DNA of 64,000 bases, from contig NZ_FOMO01000004.1 in the NCBI RefSeq assembly GCF_900112645.1, forward strand, positions 1 to 64,000. The letters run 5' to 3'. The DNA comes from Phytopseudomonas straminea (lineage in GTDB: Bacteria > Pseudomonadota > Gammaproteobacteria > Pseudomonadales > Pseudomonadaceae). Of the stretch, positions 18,249 through 26,850 are shown in pieces. A program made the position numbers and the translations under genes. The notes under the pieces were generated by a model. The model searched no databases and had not been told where the DNA came from. It was given only the letters and a program-made list of their open reading frames with translations. Each line of letters starts with the position of its first letter. Position 1 is the first letter of the stretch.

Positions 18249-18264
18249 AGCGATTTCCATGCCA
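18249..18264 (-). promoter_or_regulatory. Sigma-54 promoter of the oxygenase unit
   Basis: Reading the minus strand, TGGCATGGAAATCGCT has GG and GC exactly 10 nt apart and is the same TGGCAYG-N4-TCGCT motif found before both riboswitches. The start site is predicted near 18239, giving a leader of about 90 nt. I see no riboswitch in that leader. Confidence 0.7.
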
Positions 18265-18402
18265 GCGCCACGCCGCCAATCATCCAGCCGCGCCCCGTGA
18301 TTCGCCCTCTTACGGTGCGACACCCACCCACCAAGCCCCATGAAGCAGCACAGCAACGGACAAAAACGGCGCCAATACCCGACCACTGGGGCGCCAGCGG
18401 GC

Positions 18403-18418
18403 TGGCACGCAATTCGCT
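18403..18418 (+). promoter_or_regulatory. Sigma-54 promoter of the binding-protein/degradation unit
   Basis: TGGCACGCAATTCGCT has GG at 18404-18405 and GC at 18416-18417, exactly 10 nt apart. It lies 72 nt before the riboswitch CTAGGG, against 71 nt in copy 1. Downstream the leader shares TGCAGG and CACAATTTGC with copy 1, plus a hairpin (18443-18456) of different sequence. The rest of the 18147-18402 gap holds the divergent promoter and no gene I can support. Confidence 0.78.
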
Positions 18419-18483
18419 TTGCTACGGGTGTGCAGGTTCCAAGCGGGATGTCCCGCCGTTGCAGCACCACAATTTGCGAAATG

Positions 18484-18580
18484 GATGACTAGGGTTCCGA
18501 TCCGCGTAAGCGGATGACTGGTCCGAGAGTTATCGACCTCCAGCGAGGTTACACGGCGGGATAAAAGCCCGGGAGAACGC
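18484..18580 (+). promoter_or_regulatory. Guanidine-I (ykkC) riboswitch, copy 2
   Basis: CTAGGGTTCCG at 18489, GACTGGTCCGAGAGT near 18517 and ACACGGCGGGATAAAAGCCC near 18551 followed by GGGAGA match the ykkC class closely. An ACTCC stretch at 18611-18615 can pair with the GGAGG site at 18637-18641, matching the arrangement in copy 1. Controls the binding protein and catabolic genes. Confidence 0.95.
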
Positions 18581-18646
18581 GCCTTTCGAAGTGATTCGGA
18601 ATGTGCTGCGACTCCTGCCCGCACCCAACCACGACTGGAGGTTCCA

Positions 18647-19714
18647 ATGCGCAAGAACCGTCTGCTGATTCTCGCGACCGCAGGTCTCGCCGCCCTACTG
18701 AGCTTCTCCGCACACGCCGAGAAAAAAGACAGCTTCAGCGTCTGCTGGACGCTTTATGCCGGCTGGATGCCCTGGGGCTATGCCAGCACCTCCGGCATCA
18801 TCGACAAGTGGGCCAAGAAGTACGGCATCAATATCGATGTGGTGCAGCTCAACGACTACGTCGAGTCGATCAACCAGTACAGCGCCGGCCAGTTCGACGG
18901 CTGCACCATGACCAACATGGACGCCCTGACCATTCCTGCCGCTGGCGGCGTGGACTCCACCGCGCTGATCGTCGGCGACTACTCCAACGGCAACGACGGC
19001 CTGCTGATCAAGGGCGAAGGCAAGACCCTGGCGGACATCAAAGGCATGCCAGTCAGCCTGGTCGAGCTGTCGGTCTCCCACTACTTCCTCGCCCGCGCCC
19101 TGGAAACCGCCGGCATGAGCGAGCGCGACGTGACGGTGGTGAACACCTCCGACGCCGACATCATCAGCGCCTACGCCACGCCCAGTGTAGAAGCCGCGGC
19201 CACCTGGAACCCGATGCTCGCCGAGATCAAGGCCCAGCCGGGCAGTACCGAAGTATTCGACTCCTCGAAGATCCCCGGTGAGATTCTCGACATGATGGTC
19301 GTCAACACCCAGACCCTGAAAGACAACCCAGCCCTTGGCAAGGCCCTGGTCGGCGCCTGGTTCGAAATTCTCGAGCTGATGCAATCCGGCACGCCGGCAG
19401 CCACTGATGCCCTGACCGAAATGGCCAAGGCTTCCGGCACCGATCTGGCCGGCTACAAGTCGCAACTGGCGACCACCAAGCTGTTCTACACGCCGAAAGA
19501 GACTCTGGACTTCGTGACCAGCCCGGCCCTCCCGGAAACCATGGGCAAGGTCGCCAGCTTCAGCTTCGACCACGGCATTCTCGGTGAAGGCGCCAGCAGC
19601 GCCGATGCCATCGGCATGACCTTCGCCCATGACGTGACCACCGGCGACAAGGCCAACATCAAGCTGCGCTTCGACCCCACCTACGTGCAGATGGCAGTCG
19701 ACGGCAAGCTCTGA
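18647..19714 (+). CDS. ABC transporter substrate-binding protein for guanidine (putative urea-type annotation)
   Basis: Periplasmic NrtA/TauA-like binding protein of 355 residues with a classical signal peptide cleaved after AHA (residue 24). The mature protein starts with FSVCWTLYAGWMPWGYAS, typical of the group annotated as urea ABC binding proteins. The guanidine-I riboswitch directly upstream makes guanidine the probable ligand. ATG 18647 follows CTGGAGGTTCC. It is the first gene of the catabolic unit and is separated from the deiminase genes by a hairpin, while its permease and ATPase are encoded 3-4 kb upstream under a second riboswitch. Confidence 0.88.
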   Translation: MRKNRLLILATAGLAALLSFSAHAEKKDSFSVCWTLYAGWMPWGYASTSGIIDKWAKKYGINIDVVQLNDYVESINQYSAGQFDGCTMTNMDALTIPAAGGVDSTALIVGDYSNGNDGLLIKGEGKTLADIKGMPVSLVELSVSHYFLARALETAGMSERDVTVVNTSDADIISAYATPSVEAAATWNPMLAEIKAQPGSTEVFDSSKIPGEILDMMVVNTQTLKDNPALGKALVGAWFEILELMQSGTPAATDALTEMAKASGTDLAGYKSQLATTKLFYTPKETLDFVTSPALPETMGKVASFSFDHGILGEGASSADAIGMTFAHDVTTGDKANIKLRFDPTYVQMAVDGKL

Positions 19715-19732
19715 GCCCACGAGAAATCTCCA

Positions 19733-19754
19733 TCGGGCTCCACGCAGAGCCCGA
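19733..19754 (+). other. Intergenic hairpin after the binding-protein gene
   Basis: TCGGGCTC / GAGCCCGA, an 8-bp perfect stem with a 6-nt loop and no T-run. Hairpins here usually stabilise the binding-protein mRNA and lower expression of downstream genes; that role is inferred. Confidence 0.5.
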
Positions 19755-19780
19755 CGCACACCTGTTTATCCGAGGTACCC

Positions 19781-20509
19781 ATGACAACTGCCCTCACCCT
19801 GCGCCCCACCCTCTATGAGGAAACCGTCCCCGGCGGTGGCCACACCTCCTTCGTGCTCAAGCGCGGCCAGCTGCTGCGCCTCACCGATATCGAGGGCGGC
19901 GCCAACGTCAGCCTGCTGCTGTTCAACGCGGCCGAGAAAAGCGAGCGACTGAACCTGCCCGATACTCTCAAGGGCCAGCACACCGCCAAGCTCACCGCCG
20001 GCCACTGCCTGTATTCGGACATGGGCAAGGTGCTGGCGGCGATCACTACCGACACCTGCGGCTGGCACGACAGCTTCGGCGGCGTACTGAACGCCGACGA
20101 AGTCGCTGAGAAGTACGGCCAGGGCCGCTACCAGGAACTGCGCAACGGCTTCTTCCGCAACGGCACCGACAACCTGCTGGTGGAAATGGGCAAGTGGAAT
20201 CTCAACCTGCAAGACCTGTTGATGAACCTCAATCTGTTCAGCCGCGTGGACGTCGATGCCAACGGTGCCTTCCAGTTCCAGCTCGGCAACAGCCAGGCCG
20301 GTGACTACGTCGAGCTGTACGCACCGATGGACATCCTGGTGGTGCTCACCGCCCTGCAGCACCCGATGGACCCCAACCCGCAGTACGCGCCCAAGCCGGT
20401 ACAGCTCGCCTGGAGCAAGGTTGAGAGCGACGGCATCAGTGTGCTGTGCCGCACCTCGCGCCCGGAAAACGGCCGCGCCTTTCACAACACCGAACGCCAG
20501 TACATCTGA
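19781..20509 (+). CDS. cgdA: Carboxyguanidine deiminase subunit (urea amidolyase-associated protein 1, DUF1989)
   Basis: A 242-residue DUF1989 protein matching the UAAP1 type ([20 protein letters not shown], then [18 protein letters not shown]). This family, long named for urea metabolism, was shown to form a two-subunit deiminase converting carboxyguanidine to allophanate and ammonia. The [12 protein letters not shown] segment (Cys, His, Asp) is a likely metal/active-site region shared with the second subunit. ATG 19781 follows a GAGG site. The symbol follows gene order; assignment of A and B was not checked. Confidence 0.85.
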   Translation: MTTALTLRPTLYEETVPGGGHTSFVLKRGQLLRLTDIEGGANVSLLLFNAAEKSERLNLPDTLKGQHTAKLTAGHCLYSDMGKVLAAITTDTCGWHDSFGGVLNADEVAEKYGQGRYQELRNGFFRNGTDNLLVEMGKWNLNLQDLLMNLNLFSRVDVDANGAFQFQLGNSQAGDYVELYAPMDILVVLTALQHPMDPNPQYAPKPVQLAWSKVESDGISVLCRTSRPENGRAFHNTERQYI

Positions 20510-20519
20510 GGGTGCCGAC

Positions 20520-21155
20520 ATGAGCCTGACCGCAAGCAACCTGCATCCCGAAACCGCTGCCTTCCGCCACACCATCCCGGCGGGCGAGCCTTACCTGTTC
20601 GAGGTCAAGGCCGGCCAGACCCTGCGCCTGCACGACCTGGAAGGCAACCAAGCCATCGACACGCTGTTCTTCGCCGCCAGAAACCCGCGCGAGCGCTTCG
20701 ACCCGCAGCGCACCCTGCGCAAGCAGAACAACGTCTACCTGACCACCGGCACGGTGCTCTACTCCAACCTCGGCAAACCCCTGCTGACCATCGTCGCCGA
20801 CACCTGCGGCCGCCACGACACCTTGGGCGGCGCCTGCGCCCAGGAAAGCAACACCGTCAGATATGCACTCGATAAGCGCTATATGCACAGCTGCCGCGAC
20901 AACTTCCTGCGCGCCAGCCTGCACGACGGCCGCCTGGAAAAACGCGACATCGGCGCCAACATCAACTTCTTCATGAACGTGCCGGTCACACCGGAAGGCG
21001 GCCTGACCTTCGAGGACGGCATCTCCGCGCCAGGCAAGTACGTCGAACTGCGCGCCGAGACCGACGTGATCGTGCTGATCTCCAACTGCCCACAACTCAA
21101 CAACCCCTGCAACGGCTGGAACCCGACCCCTGCCGAGGTGCTGGTATGGAACTGA
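20520..21155 (+). CDS. cgdB: Carboxyguanidine deiminase subunit (urea amidolyase-associated protein 2, DUF1989)
   Basis: A 211-residue DUF1989 protein of the UAAP2 type ([20 protein letters not shown], then [12 protein letters not shown]). It carries [14 protein letters not shown], the counterpart of the first subunit's CGWHD segment, and a later HSCRDNFL motif. It should pair with the preceding gene to deiminate carboxyguanidine. ATG 20520 lies 10 nt after the preceding stop with GAGGGTG upstream; a longer frame would lie inside that gene. A repeat-containing gap of 252 bp separates it from the carboxylase. Confidence 0.86.
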   Translation: MSLTASNLHPETAAFRHTIPAGEPYLFEVKAGQTLRLHDLEGNQAIDTLFFAARNPRERFDPQRTLRKQNNVYLTTGTVLYSNLGKPLLTIVADTCGRHDTLGGACAQESNTVRYALDKRYMHSCRDNFLRASLHDGRLEKRDIGANINFFMNVPVTPEGGLTFEDGISAPGKYVELRAETDVIVLISNCPQLNNPCNGWNPTPAEVLVWN

Positions 21156-21241
21156 GCCAGCGCCTGCGCCGCTTCCTGCTGCTGATCTGCCAGAGCCGCT
21201 CGGGGCAATGCCTGAGCACCGATCCCGGCAAAACCGCGACA

Positions 21242-21312
21242 CGTAGGATGGGTCGGGCCGCGTAGGTGAATCCCATCAATGCACTCGCGGATTTCACCTA
21301 CGCAACCCAACG
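21242..21312. repeat. Dispersed palindromic repeat inside the guanidine operon
   Basis: The element begins GTAGGATGGGT and ends ACCCAACG. CGTAGGTGAATCC at 21261-21273 pairs with GGATTTCACCTACG at 21289-21302 apart from one missing A. This layout recalls the common Pseudomonas GTAGG...GGGT intergenic repeats. It occupies part of the cgdB-carboxylase gap, which is otherwise empty apart from the carboxylase start region. Confidence 0.6.
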
Positions 21313-21407
21313 AAAGACACCTCGTTACTCGAACAAAGCAACCACGGACGGCCGTGGTGCAGACCGAATACCGGCGGGACGGCCCGCCTCCTTCGAGGGC
21401 TCCTCGA

Positions 21408-24400
21408 ATGTTTGAAAAACTGCTGATCGCCAACCGTGGCGCCATCGCCTGCCGCATCCTGCGTACCCTACGTGAGCTCGACGTCAAGGGCGTTGCCGTC
21501 TACTCCGAAGCCGACGTGGCCAGCCTGCATATCCAACAGGCCGACGAGACCTTCTCCCTCGGCGAAGGCCCGGCCGCGCAGACCTATCTGGTGGTCGACA
21601 AGATTCTCGCTGTCGCCCGGCAGACTGGCGCCAAAGCCATTCACCCGGGCTACGGCTTTCTTTCCGAAAACGCCGCCTTCGCCGAAGCCTGCGAAGCGGC
21701 CGGCATTGCCTTCGTCGGCCCAACACCCGAGCAGCTGCGCGTATTCGGCCTCAAGCACACCGCCCGCGCCCTGGCCAAACAGCATGGCGTGCCGATGCTC
21801 GAAGGCACCGAGCTGTTGGAAAACCTCGACGCAGCCATGGTCGCCGGTGAGCAAGTCGGCTATCCGGTGATGCTCAAGAGCACCGCCGGCGGCGGCGGCA
21901 TCGGCATGCGCGTCTGCCGTTCGGCGGCCGAGCTCTGCGACGCCTTCGAGGCGGTCAAGCGCCTGGGCCAGAACAACTTCAGCGACAGCGGCGTGTTCAT
22001 CGAAAAGTACATCCAACGCGCCCGCCACCTGGAAGTGCAGGTGTTCGGTGATGGCCAGGGCGAGGTGATCGCCCTCGGCGTACGCGACTGCTCGGTGCAG
22101 CGCCGCAACCAGAAGGTGCTGGAAGAAACCCCGGCGCCCAATCTGCCCAACGGCATGGCCGATGAGCTGTGCGCCGCGGCGATCAAGCTGGCCAAGGCGG
22201 TGAGTTACCGCAGTGCCGGCACCGTCGAATTCGTTTACGACAGCGAGGCCGAGCGTTTCTACTTCCTGGAAGTGAACACCCGCCTACAGGTCGAGCACGG
22301 CGTCACCGAACAGGTATGGGGCGTCGACCTGGTGCGCTGGATGATCGAGCTGGCGGCCGGCGATCTACCGCCGCTCGGCGAACTGGCCAAAGCACTCAAG
22401 CCATCCGGCCATGCCATCCAGGCACGCCTGTACGCTGAAGACCCAGGCCGCGATTTCCAGCCCAGCCCCGGCCTGCTCACCGCCGTGCAGTTTCCCGAAG
22501 CCGACGGCAAAGCCCTGCGCATCGATACCTGGGTCGAGGCCGGCTGCGAGATTCCGCCCTACTTCGACCCGATGATCGCCAAGCTGATCACCTGGCAGCC
22601 GACCCGTGAACAAGCCAGCGCCGCCCTCGATAAAGCCCTGGCCGACTCGGTGCTCTATGGCGTGGAATGCAACCGCGACTACCTGCGCCAGATCCTCAGT
22701 GACGAGCCCTTCGCCAGCGGCTCGCCGTGGACACGCTGCCTGGAAAACCTGGCCTACCAGACCACCACATTCGAGGTACTCAGCGCCGGCACCCAGACCA
22801 CCGTGCAGGACTTCCCTGGCCGCATTGGCTACTGGGCCGTGGGCGTGCCACCGTCCGGGCCGATGGACAGCCGCGCACTGCGCCTGGGCAATCGCCTGCT
22901 CGGCAACAAAGAAGGCGCCGCCGCGCTGGAAATCACCATGAGCGGCCCGCTGCTGCGCTTCAACACCGATGCGGTGATCGCCGTGACCGGTGCCGAGATT
23001 CCCCTGAGCATCGATGGCGTCTCCCAGCCGATGAACACCGCACTGCTGATCGAGGCCGGCAGCACCCTTTCCCTCGGCACCATCGCCGGTAGCGGCGCGC
23101 GCAGCTATCTGAGCGTTCGCGGTGGCATCCAGGTGCCGGATTACCTAGGCAGCAAGAGCACCTTCACCCTCGGCCAGTTCGGTGGCCACGGCGGCCGCGC
23201 CCTGCGTGCCGGCGACGTGCTGCACATCCCGGCCTTGGCGGATCGCCAGGCCGGCAACCATCTGCCTGTCGAGCTGTACCCCGCCATGCCCGCCGTGCGC
23301 GAAATCCGCGTGATCTACGGGCCCCATGGCGCGCCCGAATACTTCACGCCCGCCTATATCGACACCTTCTTCGCCACCGCCTGGGAGGTGCACTTCAACT
23401 CCAGCCGCACCGGCGTGCGCCTGATCGGCCCGAAGCCCGAGTGGGTGCGCGAGAGCGGCGGCGAAGCCGGCCTGCATCCGTCCAATATTCACGACAACCC
23501 TTATGCCATTGGCGCGGTGGATTTCACCGGTGACATGCCGGTGATCCTCGGCCCGGACGGCCCGAGCCTGGGCGGCTTCGTGTGTCCGGTGACCATCATC
23601 GAGGCCGACCTGTGGCAGCTCGGCCAGCTCAAGGCCGGCGACAAGGTGCGTTTCGTGGCGGTGGATATCGCCACGGCGCGGGAGTTGGCACAAGATAATG
23701 GTGGGAGAGGCCGGGCGGCGCTCCGCTTTAGCCGCGATGCAGGCGACACCCATATCGCGGATAAATCCGCTCCCACAAAGGCATCCGAACTACAAAGCCC
23801 CATCGTTCTGGATATCGGCCAGGACGACACCTGCCTGGTCGCGCGCCTCTCCGGCGACACCCATCTGCTGCTGGAAATCGGCCAGCCGGAACTCGACCTG
23901 GTGCTGCGTTTCCGCGGCCATGCGCTGATGCAGGCACTCGAAGCCAAGCGACTCAACGGCGTGATCGACCTGACGCCGGGCATCCGTTCGCTGCAGGTGC
24001 ATTACCAGCCGGAAACCCTGGCCCTGAAAACGCTGCTCGATATCGTTGCCGGCGAGTGGGATGCCGTGTGCGCCGCACGCGACTTGAAGGTGCCGTCACG
24101 CATCGTTCACCTGCCGCTGTCCTGGGACGACCCGGCCTGCCAGTTGGCGATCGACAAGTACATGACCACCGTGCGCAAAGACGCGCCCTGGTGCCCGAGC
24201 AACCTGGAGTTCATCCGCCGCATCAACGACCTGGAAAACCTCGACGAGGTCTACCGCACCGTGTTTGACGCCAGCTACCTGGTGATGGGCCTGGGCGACG
24301 TCTACCTCGGCGCACCGGTGGCCACCCCGCTGGACCCGCGCCACCGCCTGGTCACCACCAAATACAACCCGGCGCGCACCTGGACCGCCGAGAACTCGGT

Positions 24401-25043
24401 GGGCATCGGTGGCGCCTACATGTGCGTGTACGGCATGGAAGGCCCCGGCGGTTACCAGTTCGTCGGCCGCACCCTGCAGATGTGGAACCGCTATCGCGCG
24501 GTCGAGGCTTTCGGCGGCAAGCCCTGGCTGCTGCGCTTCTTCGACCAGATCCGTTTCTACCCGGTCAGTGCCGACGAGCTGCTGCGCATCCGCCGCGACT
24601 TCCCCCTGGGCCGCTTCGAGCTGCGCATCGAGGAGAGCGAGCTGGCCCTGGCCGACTACCAGCAGTTCCTCGCCGACGAAGCCGACGGCATCGCCGCCTT
24701 CCGCGATCAGCAGCGCACCGCCTTCGCCGCCGAACGCCAACGCTGGATCGACTCCGGCCAGGCGCATTTCGAGAGCGACGAAGGCGTGGTCGAAGTCACC
24801 GAGGATGCACCGCTCGAAGCCGGTCAGTGCAGCGTCGACAGCCACATCGCCGGCAACCTCTGGCAGGTGCAGGTCGAGGCAGGCGCAGCGGTGGAAGCCG
24901 GCGACGTGCTGGTGATTCTGGAATCCATGAAGATGGAAATCCCGCTCACCGCACCGGTCGCCGGTATCGTGCGCGAGGTGCGCGTGCAACCGGGCGCCGC
25001 GGTGCGTGCCGGCCAACGCGTGGCGGTTATTGAACAGGCGTAA
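21408..25043 (+). CDS. Guanidine carboxylase (annotated as urea carboxylase)
   Basis: A 1211-residue biotin-dependent enzyme that carboxylates guanidine to carboxyguanidine using ATP and bicarbonate. Order: biotin carboxylase with the ATP loop STAGGGGIGM (residues 1 to about 450), KipA-like AHS2 part (from WAVGVPPSGPMDSRALRLGN, about 480-760), a short unusual linker, KipI-like AHS1 part and UC-specific region (about 790-1130), and C-terminal biotinyl domain with ESMKME and biotin lysine near residue 1175. No allophanate-hydrolase domain is fused. ATG 21408 (MFEKLLIANRGAIA) is the family's standard start; the longer frame reads through a repeat. The riboswitch and the deiminase genes favour guanidine over urea as substrate. 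Residues about 765-790 come from a REP element. Confidence 0.92.
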   Translation: MFEKLLIANRGAIACRILRTLRELDVKGVAVYSEADVASLHIQQADETFSLGEGPAAQTYLVVDKILAVARQTGAKAIHPGYGFLSENAAFAEACEAAGIAFVGPTPEQLRVFGLKHTARALAKQHGVPMLEGTELLENLDAAMVAGEQVGYPVMLKSTAGGGGIGMRVCRSAAELCDAFEAVKRLGQNNFSDSGVFIEKYIQRARHLEVQVFGDGQGEVIALGVRDCSVQRRNQKVLEETPAPNLPNGMADELCAAAIKLAKAVSYRSAGTVEFVYDSEAERFYFLEVNTRLQVEHGVTEQVWGVDLVRWMIELAAGDLPPLGELAKALKPSGHAIQARLYAEDPGRDFQPSPGLLTAVQFPEADGKALRIDTWVEAGCEIPPYFDPMIAKLITWQPTREQASAALDKALADSVLYGVECNRDYLRQILSDEPFASGSPWTRCLENLAYQTTTFEVLSAGTQTTVQDFPGRIGYWAVGVPPSGPMDSRALRLGNRLLGNKEGAAALEITMSGPLLRFNTDAVIAVTGAEIPLSIDGVSQPMNTALLIEAGSTLSLGTIAGSGARSYLSVRGGIQVPDYLGSKSTFTLGQFGGHGGRALRAGDVLHIPALADRQAGNHLPVELYPAMPAVREIRVIYGPHGAPEYFTPAYIDTFFATAWEVHFNSSRTGVRLIGPKPEWVRESGGEAGLHPSNIHDNPYAIGAVDFTGDMPVILGPDGPSLGGFVCPVTIIEADLWQLGQLKAGDKVRFVAVDIATARELAQDNGGRGRAALRFSRDAGDTHIADKSAPTKASELQSPIVLDIGQDDTCLVARLSGDTHLLLEIGQPELDLVLRFRGHALMQALEAKRLNGVIDLTPGIRSLQVHYQPETLALKTLLDIVAGEWDAVCAARDLKVPSRIVHLPLSWDDPACQLAIDKYMTTVRKDAPWCPSNLEFIRRINDLENLDEVYRTVFDASYLVMGLGDVYLGAPVATPLDPRHRLVTTKYNPARTWTAENSVGIGGAYMCVYGMEGPGGYQFVGRTLQMWNRYRAVEAFGGKPWLLRFFDQIRFYPVSADELLRIRRDFPLGRFELRIEESELALADYQQFLADEADGIAAFRDQQRTAFAAERQRWIDSGQAHFESDEGVVEVTEDAPLEAGQCSVDSHIAGNLWQVQVEAGAAVEAGDVLVILESMKMEIPLTAPVAGIVREVRVQPGAAVRAGQRVAVIEQA
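23701..23776. repeat. REP element embedded in the guanidine carboxylase gene
   Basis: GTGGGAGAGGCC... through CCGCTTTAGCCGCGAT faces ATCGCGGATAAATCCGCTCCCAC at 23754-23776, whose reverse complement GTGGGAGCGGATTTATCC is a familiar Pseudomonas REP core. The reading frame stays open across it and the 76-bp element encodes a linker of about 26 residues between the AHS2 and AHS1 parts. Confidence 0.72.
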
Positions 25044-25058
25044 GCCCCTCGGCCACCG

Positions 25059-25096
25059 GCCGGGCCGTGTGAAGCAAGTGCTTCACACGGCCCGGC
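25059..25096 (+). terminator. Terminator of the guanidine degradation unit
   Basis: A perfect 17-bp stem (GCCGGGCCGTGTGAAGC and its complement) with an AAGT loop begins 15 nt after the carboxylase stop. The following stretch reaches only a short T-run (CCTTTT). The stem is strong enough to call. Confidence 0.75.
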
Positions 25097-25153
25097 TTGC
25101 ACACTGCCTTTTGCCCACCTAGGATTGCGGCCATCTATACAGAAGCCAGCACG

Positions 25154-26629
25154 ATGCCATCACAATCCGCCAAAGCTGCCAGCCCTCGCTCGCTGGTGTT
25201 CATTCTGCTGGTCCTGCTCGCCTGCGGTTTTGTCGCCACCTCGCTGGCCAGCTATCACGCAGCGCTGGATTCGATCCGCGACAGCATCGTCAACACCGAA
25301 CTACCGCTGACCTCGGACAACGTCTACTCGGAAATCCAGAAGGACCTGGTGCGCCCCATCCTCATCTCCTCGATGATGTCCCGCGACACCTTTCTGCGTG
25401 ACTGGGTGATCGGCGGCGAGCAGAACACCGAACCCATGATCCGCTATCTGCAGGAAGTGCAGAGCCACTACGGTGCAGTCACCAGCTTCTTCGTCTCCGA
25501 GCAGAGCAAGACCTACTACCAGGCCAAAGGCGTGCTGAAAAAAATCGACCAGCAGGCCGAGCGCGACGTCTGGTACTACCGTCTGCGCGATCAGGAGGAG
25601 CCCTACGAGATCAATGTCGATATCGACATGGCCAACGGCGACCGGATGACAGTGTTCATCAACTACAAGGTGTTCGACTACGAGCACCGCTTCATCGGTG
25701 CCGCCGGCGTTGGCCTGACGGTGGACGCCGTGGTACAGTTGATCGACCAATATCAGCGCCGCTACGACCGCAGCGTGTACTTTGTCGACACCACCGGACG
25801 CATCGTGCTCACCGGTGCCGGCGGCGGCCCCATGGGCGCACGCATTGGCGACCAGCTGAGCGACGTCGAGGGCCTCGAGGAGCTACACAGCAAACTGCCC
25901 CATCCCAAGAGCGGCAACTTCTTCTATCAAGAGCATGGCCGCGGCCACTTCCTCAACGTGCGCTTCATTCCCGAACTGGACTGGTACCTGTTAGTCGACA
26001 AGCACGAAACAGGCGCCGTGGCCGGCATCCGTCAGTCGCTGTACATCAATCTGTTGATCTGCGGCGTGGTCACCCTGCTCGTGCTGGTATTGGTCACCCT
26101 GGTATTGCGCCGCTACCAGGCGCGCATCACTGCCCTGGCGACCACCGACTCGCTGACCGAACTGCCCAACCGACGTGGTTTCGAACTGCTGGCCAACCAG
26201 GCCATTCAGGAAGCGCGGCGCAGCCAGAGCACGCTGTGCGCTCTACTCTTCGACCTCGATGGTTTCAAGCTGCTCAATGACAGCCACGGCCACCTCGCCG
26301 GCGATGCGGTGCTGCGCGGCTTCGCCCGGCACCTTCAGCAGAACCTGCGCCAATCGGACATCATCTGCCGTTGGGGCGGCGAAGAGTTCATTCTGCTGCT
26401 CAAGGACACCCCGCTCGACGCCGCTCGGCAGCTCGGTGAGAAGATCCGCCAGCAGACAGCTACCAGCGCCTTCAACTTCGCCGAGCAGACGCTGCACACT
26501 TCTACCAGCATCGGCCTGGCCACCCTGCAAGACGGCGACGACCTGCAGGCCTTGATCGCCCGTGCCGACCGCGCCCTGTATCGCGCCAAGCAGGCCGGGC
26601 GCAACCGCCTGTGTGAAGAAAGCCAATGA
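25154..26629 (+). CDS. Membrane diguanylate cyclase with periplasmic sensor domain
   Basis: A 491-residue enzyme that makes c-di-GMP from two GTP. Layout: membrane segment about 13-33, periplasmic Cache-like sensor about 35-295, second membrane segment about 296-318, GGDEF domain with an intact GGEEF near residue 408. The inhibitory I-site RQSD lies five residues before GGEEF, so product inhibition is expected. ATG 25154 was chosen because the signal/anchor segment follows directly; an upstream start at 25097 would run back over the terminator. The sensed ligand is unknown. Its stop overlaps the next gene (ATGA). It could supply signal to LapD, but no direct link is shown. Confidence 0.9.
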   Translation: MPSQSAKAASPRSLVFILLVLLACGFVATSLASYHAALDSIRDSIVNTELPLTSDNVYSEIQKDLVRPILISSMMSRDTFLRDWVIGGEQNTEPMIRYLQEVQSHYGAVTSFFVSEQSKTYYQAKGVLKKIDQQAERDVWYYRLRDQEEPYEINVDIDMANGDRMTVFINYKVFDYEHRFIGAAGVGLTVDAVVQLIDQYQRRYDRSVYFVDTTGRIVLTGAGGGPMGARIGDQLSDVEGLEELHSKLPHPKSGNFFYQEHGRGHFLNVRFIPELDWYLLVDKHETGAVAGIRQSLYINLLICGVVTLLVLVLVTLVLRRYQARITALATTDSLTELPNRRGFELLANQAIQEARRSQSTLCALLFDLDGFKLLNDSHGHLAGDAVLRGFARHLQQNLRQSDIICRWGGEEFILLLKDTPLDAARQLGEKIRQQTATSAFNFAEQTLHTSTSIGLATLQDGDDLQALIARADRALYRAKQAGRNRLCEESQ

Positions 26630-26847
26630 ACACCAACCTGTGCCCAGCCTGCGGCAAGCTCAACAACTGCGCCCAGGCCACCAGCGGCAGCGAGGTGACG
26701 CACTGCTGGTGCTTCGAGATCGAGGTCAAGCCGCAGGCGCTGCAGAATCTGCCGCTCGAAGCCTTGAATCGCGCCTGCCTCTGCCCCGCCTGCGCGGGCG
26801 CCGTGCGCGAAGCCGCTTCCAGCAAGCAAGACGGCGGGTCCGACTGA
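26626..26847 (+). CDS. Cysteine-rich CWC family protein
   Basis: A 73-residue protein with paired cysteines, LCPACGKLNNC near the N-terminus, HCWCFE in the middle (the CWC signature) and LCPACA near the end. This pattern looks like a small zinc-binding fold. The family function is unknown. ATG 26626 overlaps the diguanylate cyclase stop (ATGA), and rsuA starts 3 nt after its stop, so the three are likely one transcript. Confidence 0.85.
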   Translation: MNTNLCPACGKLNNCAQATSGSEVTHCWCFEIEVKPQALQNLPLEALNRACLCPACAGAVREAASSKQDGGSD

Positions 26848-26850
26848 ACC

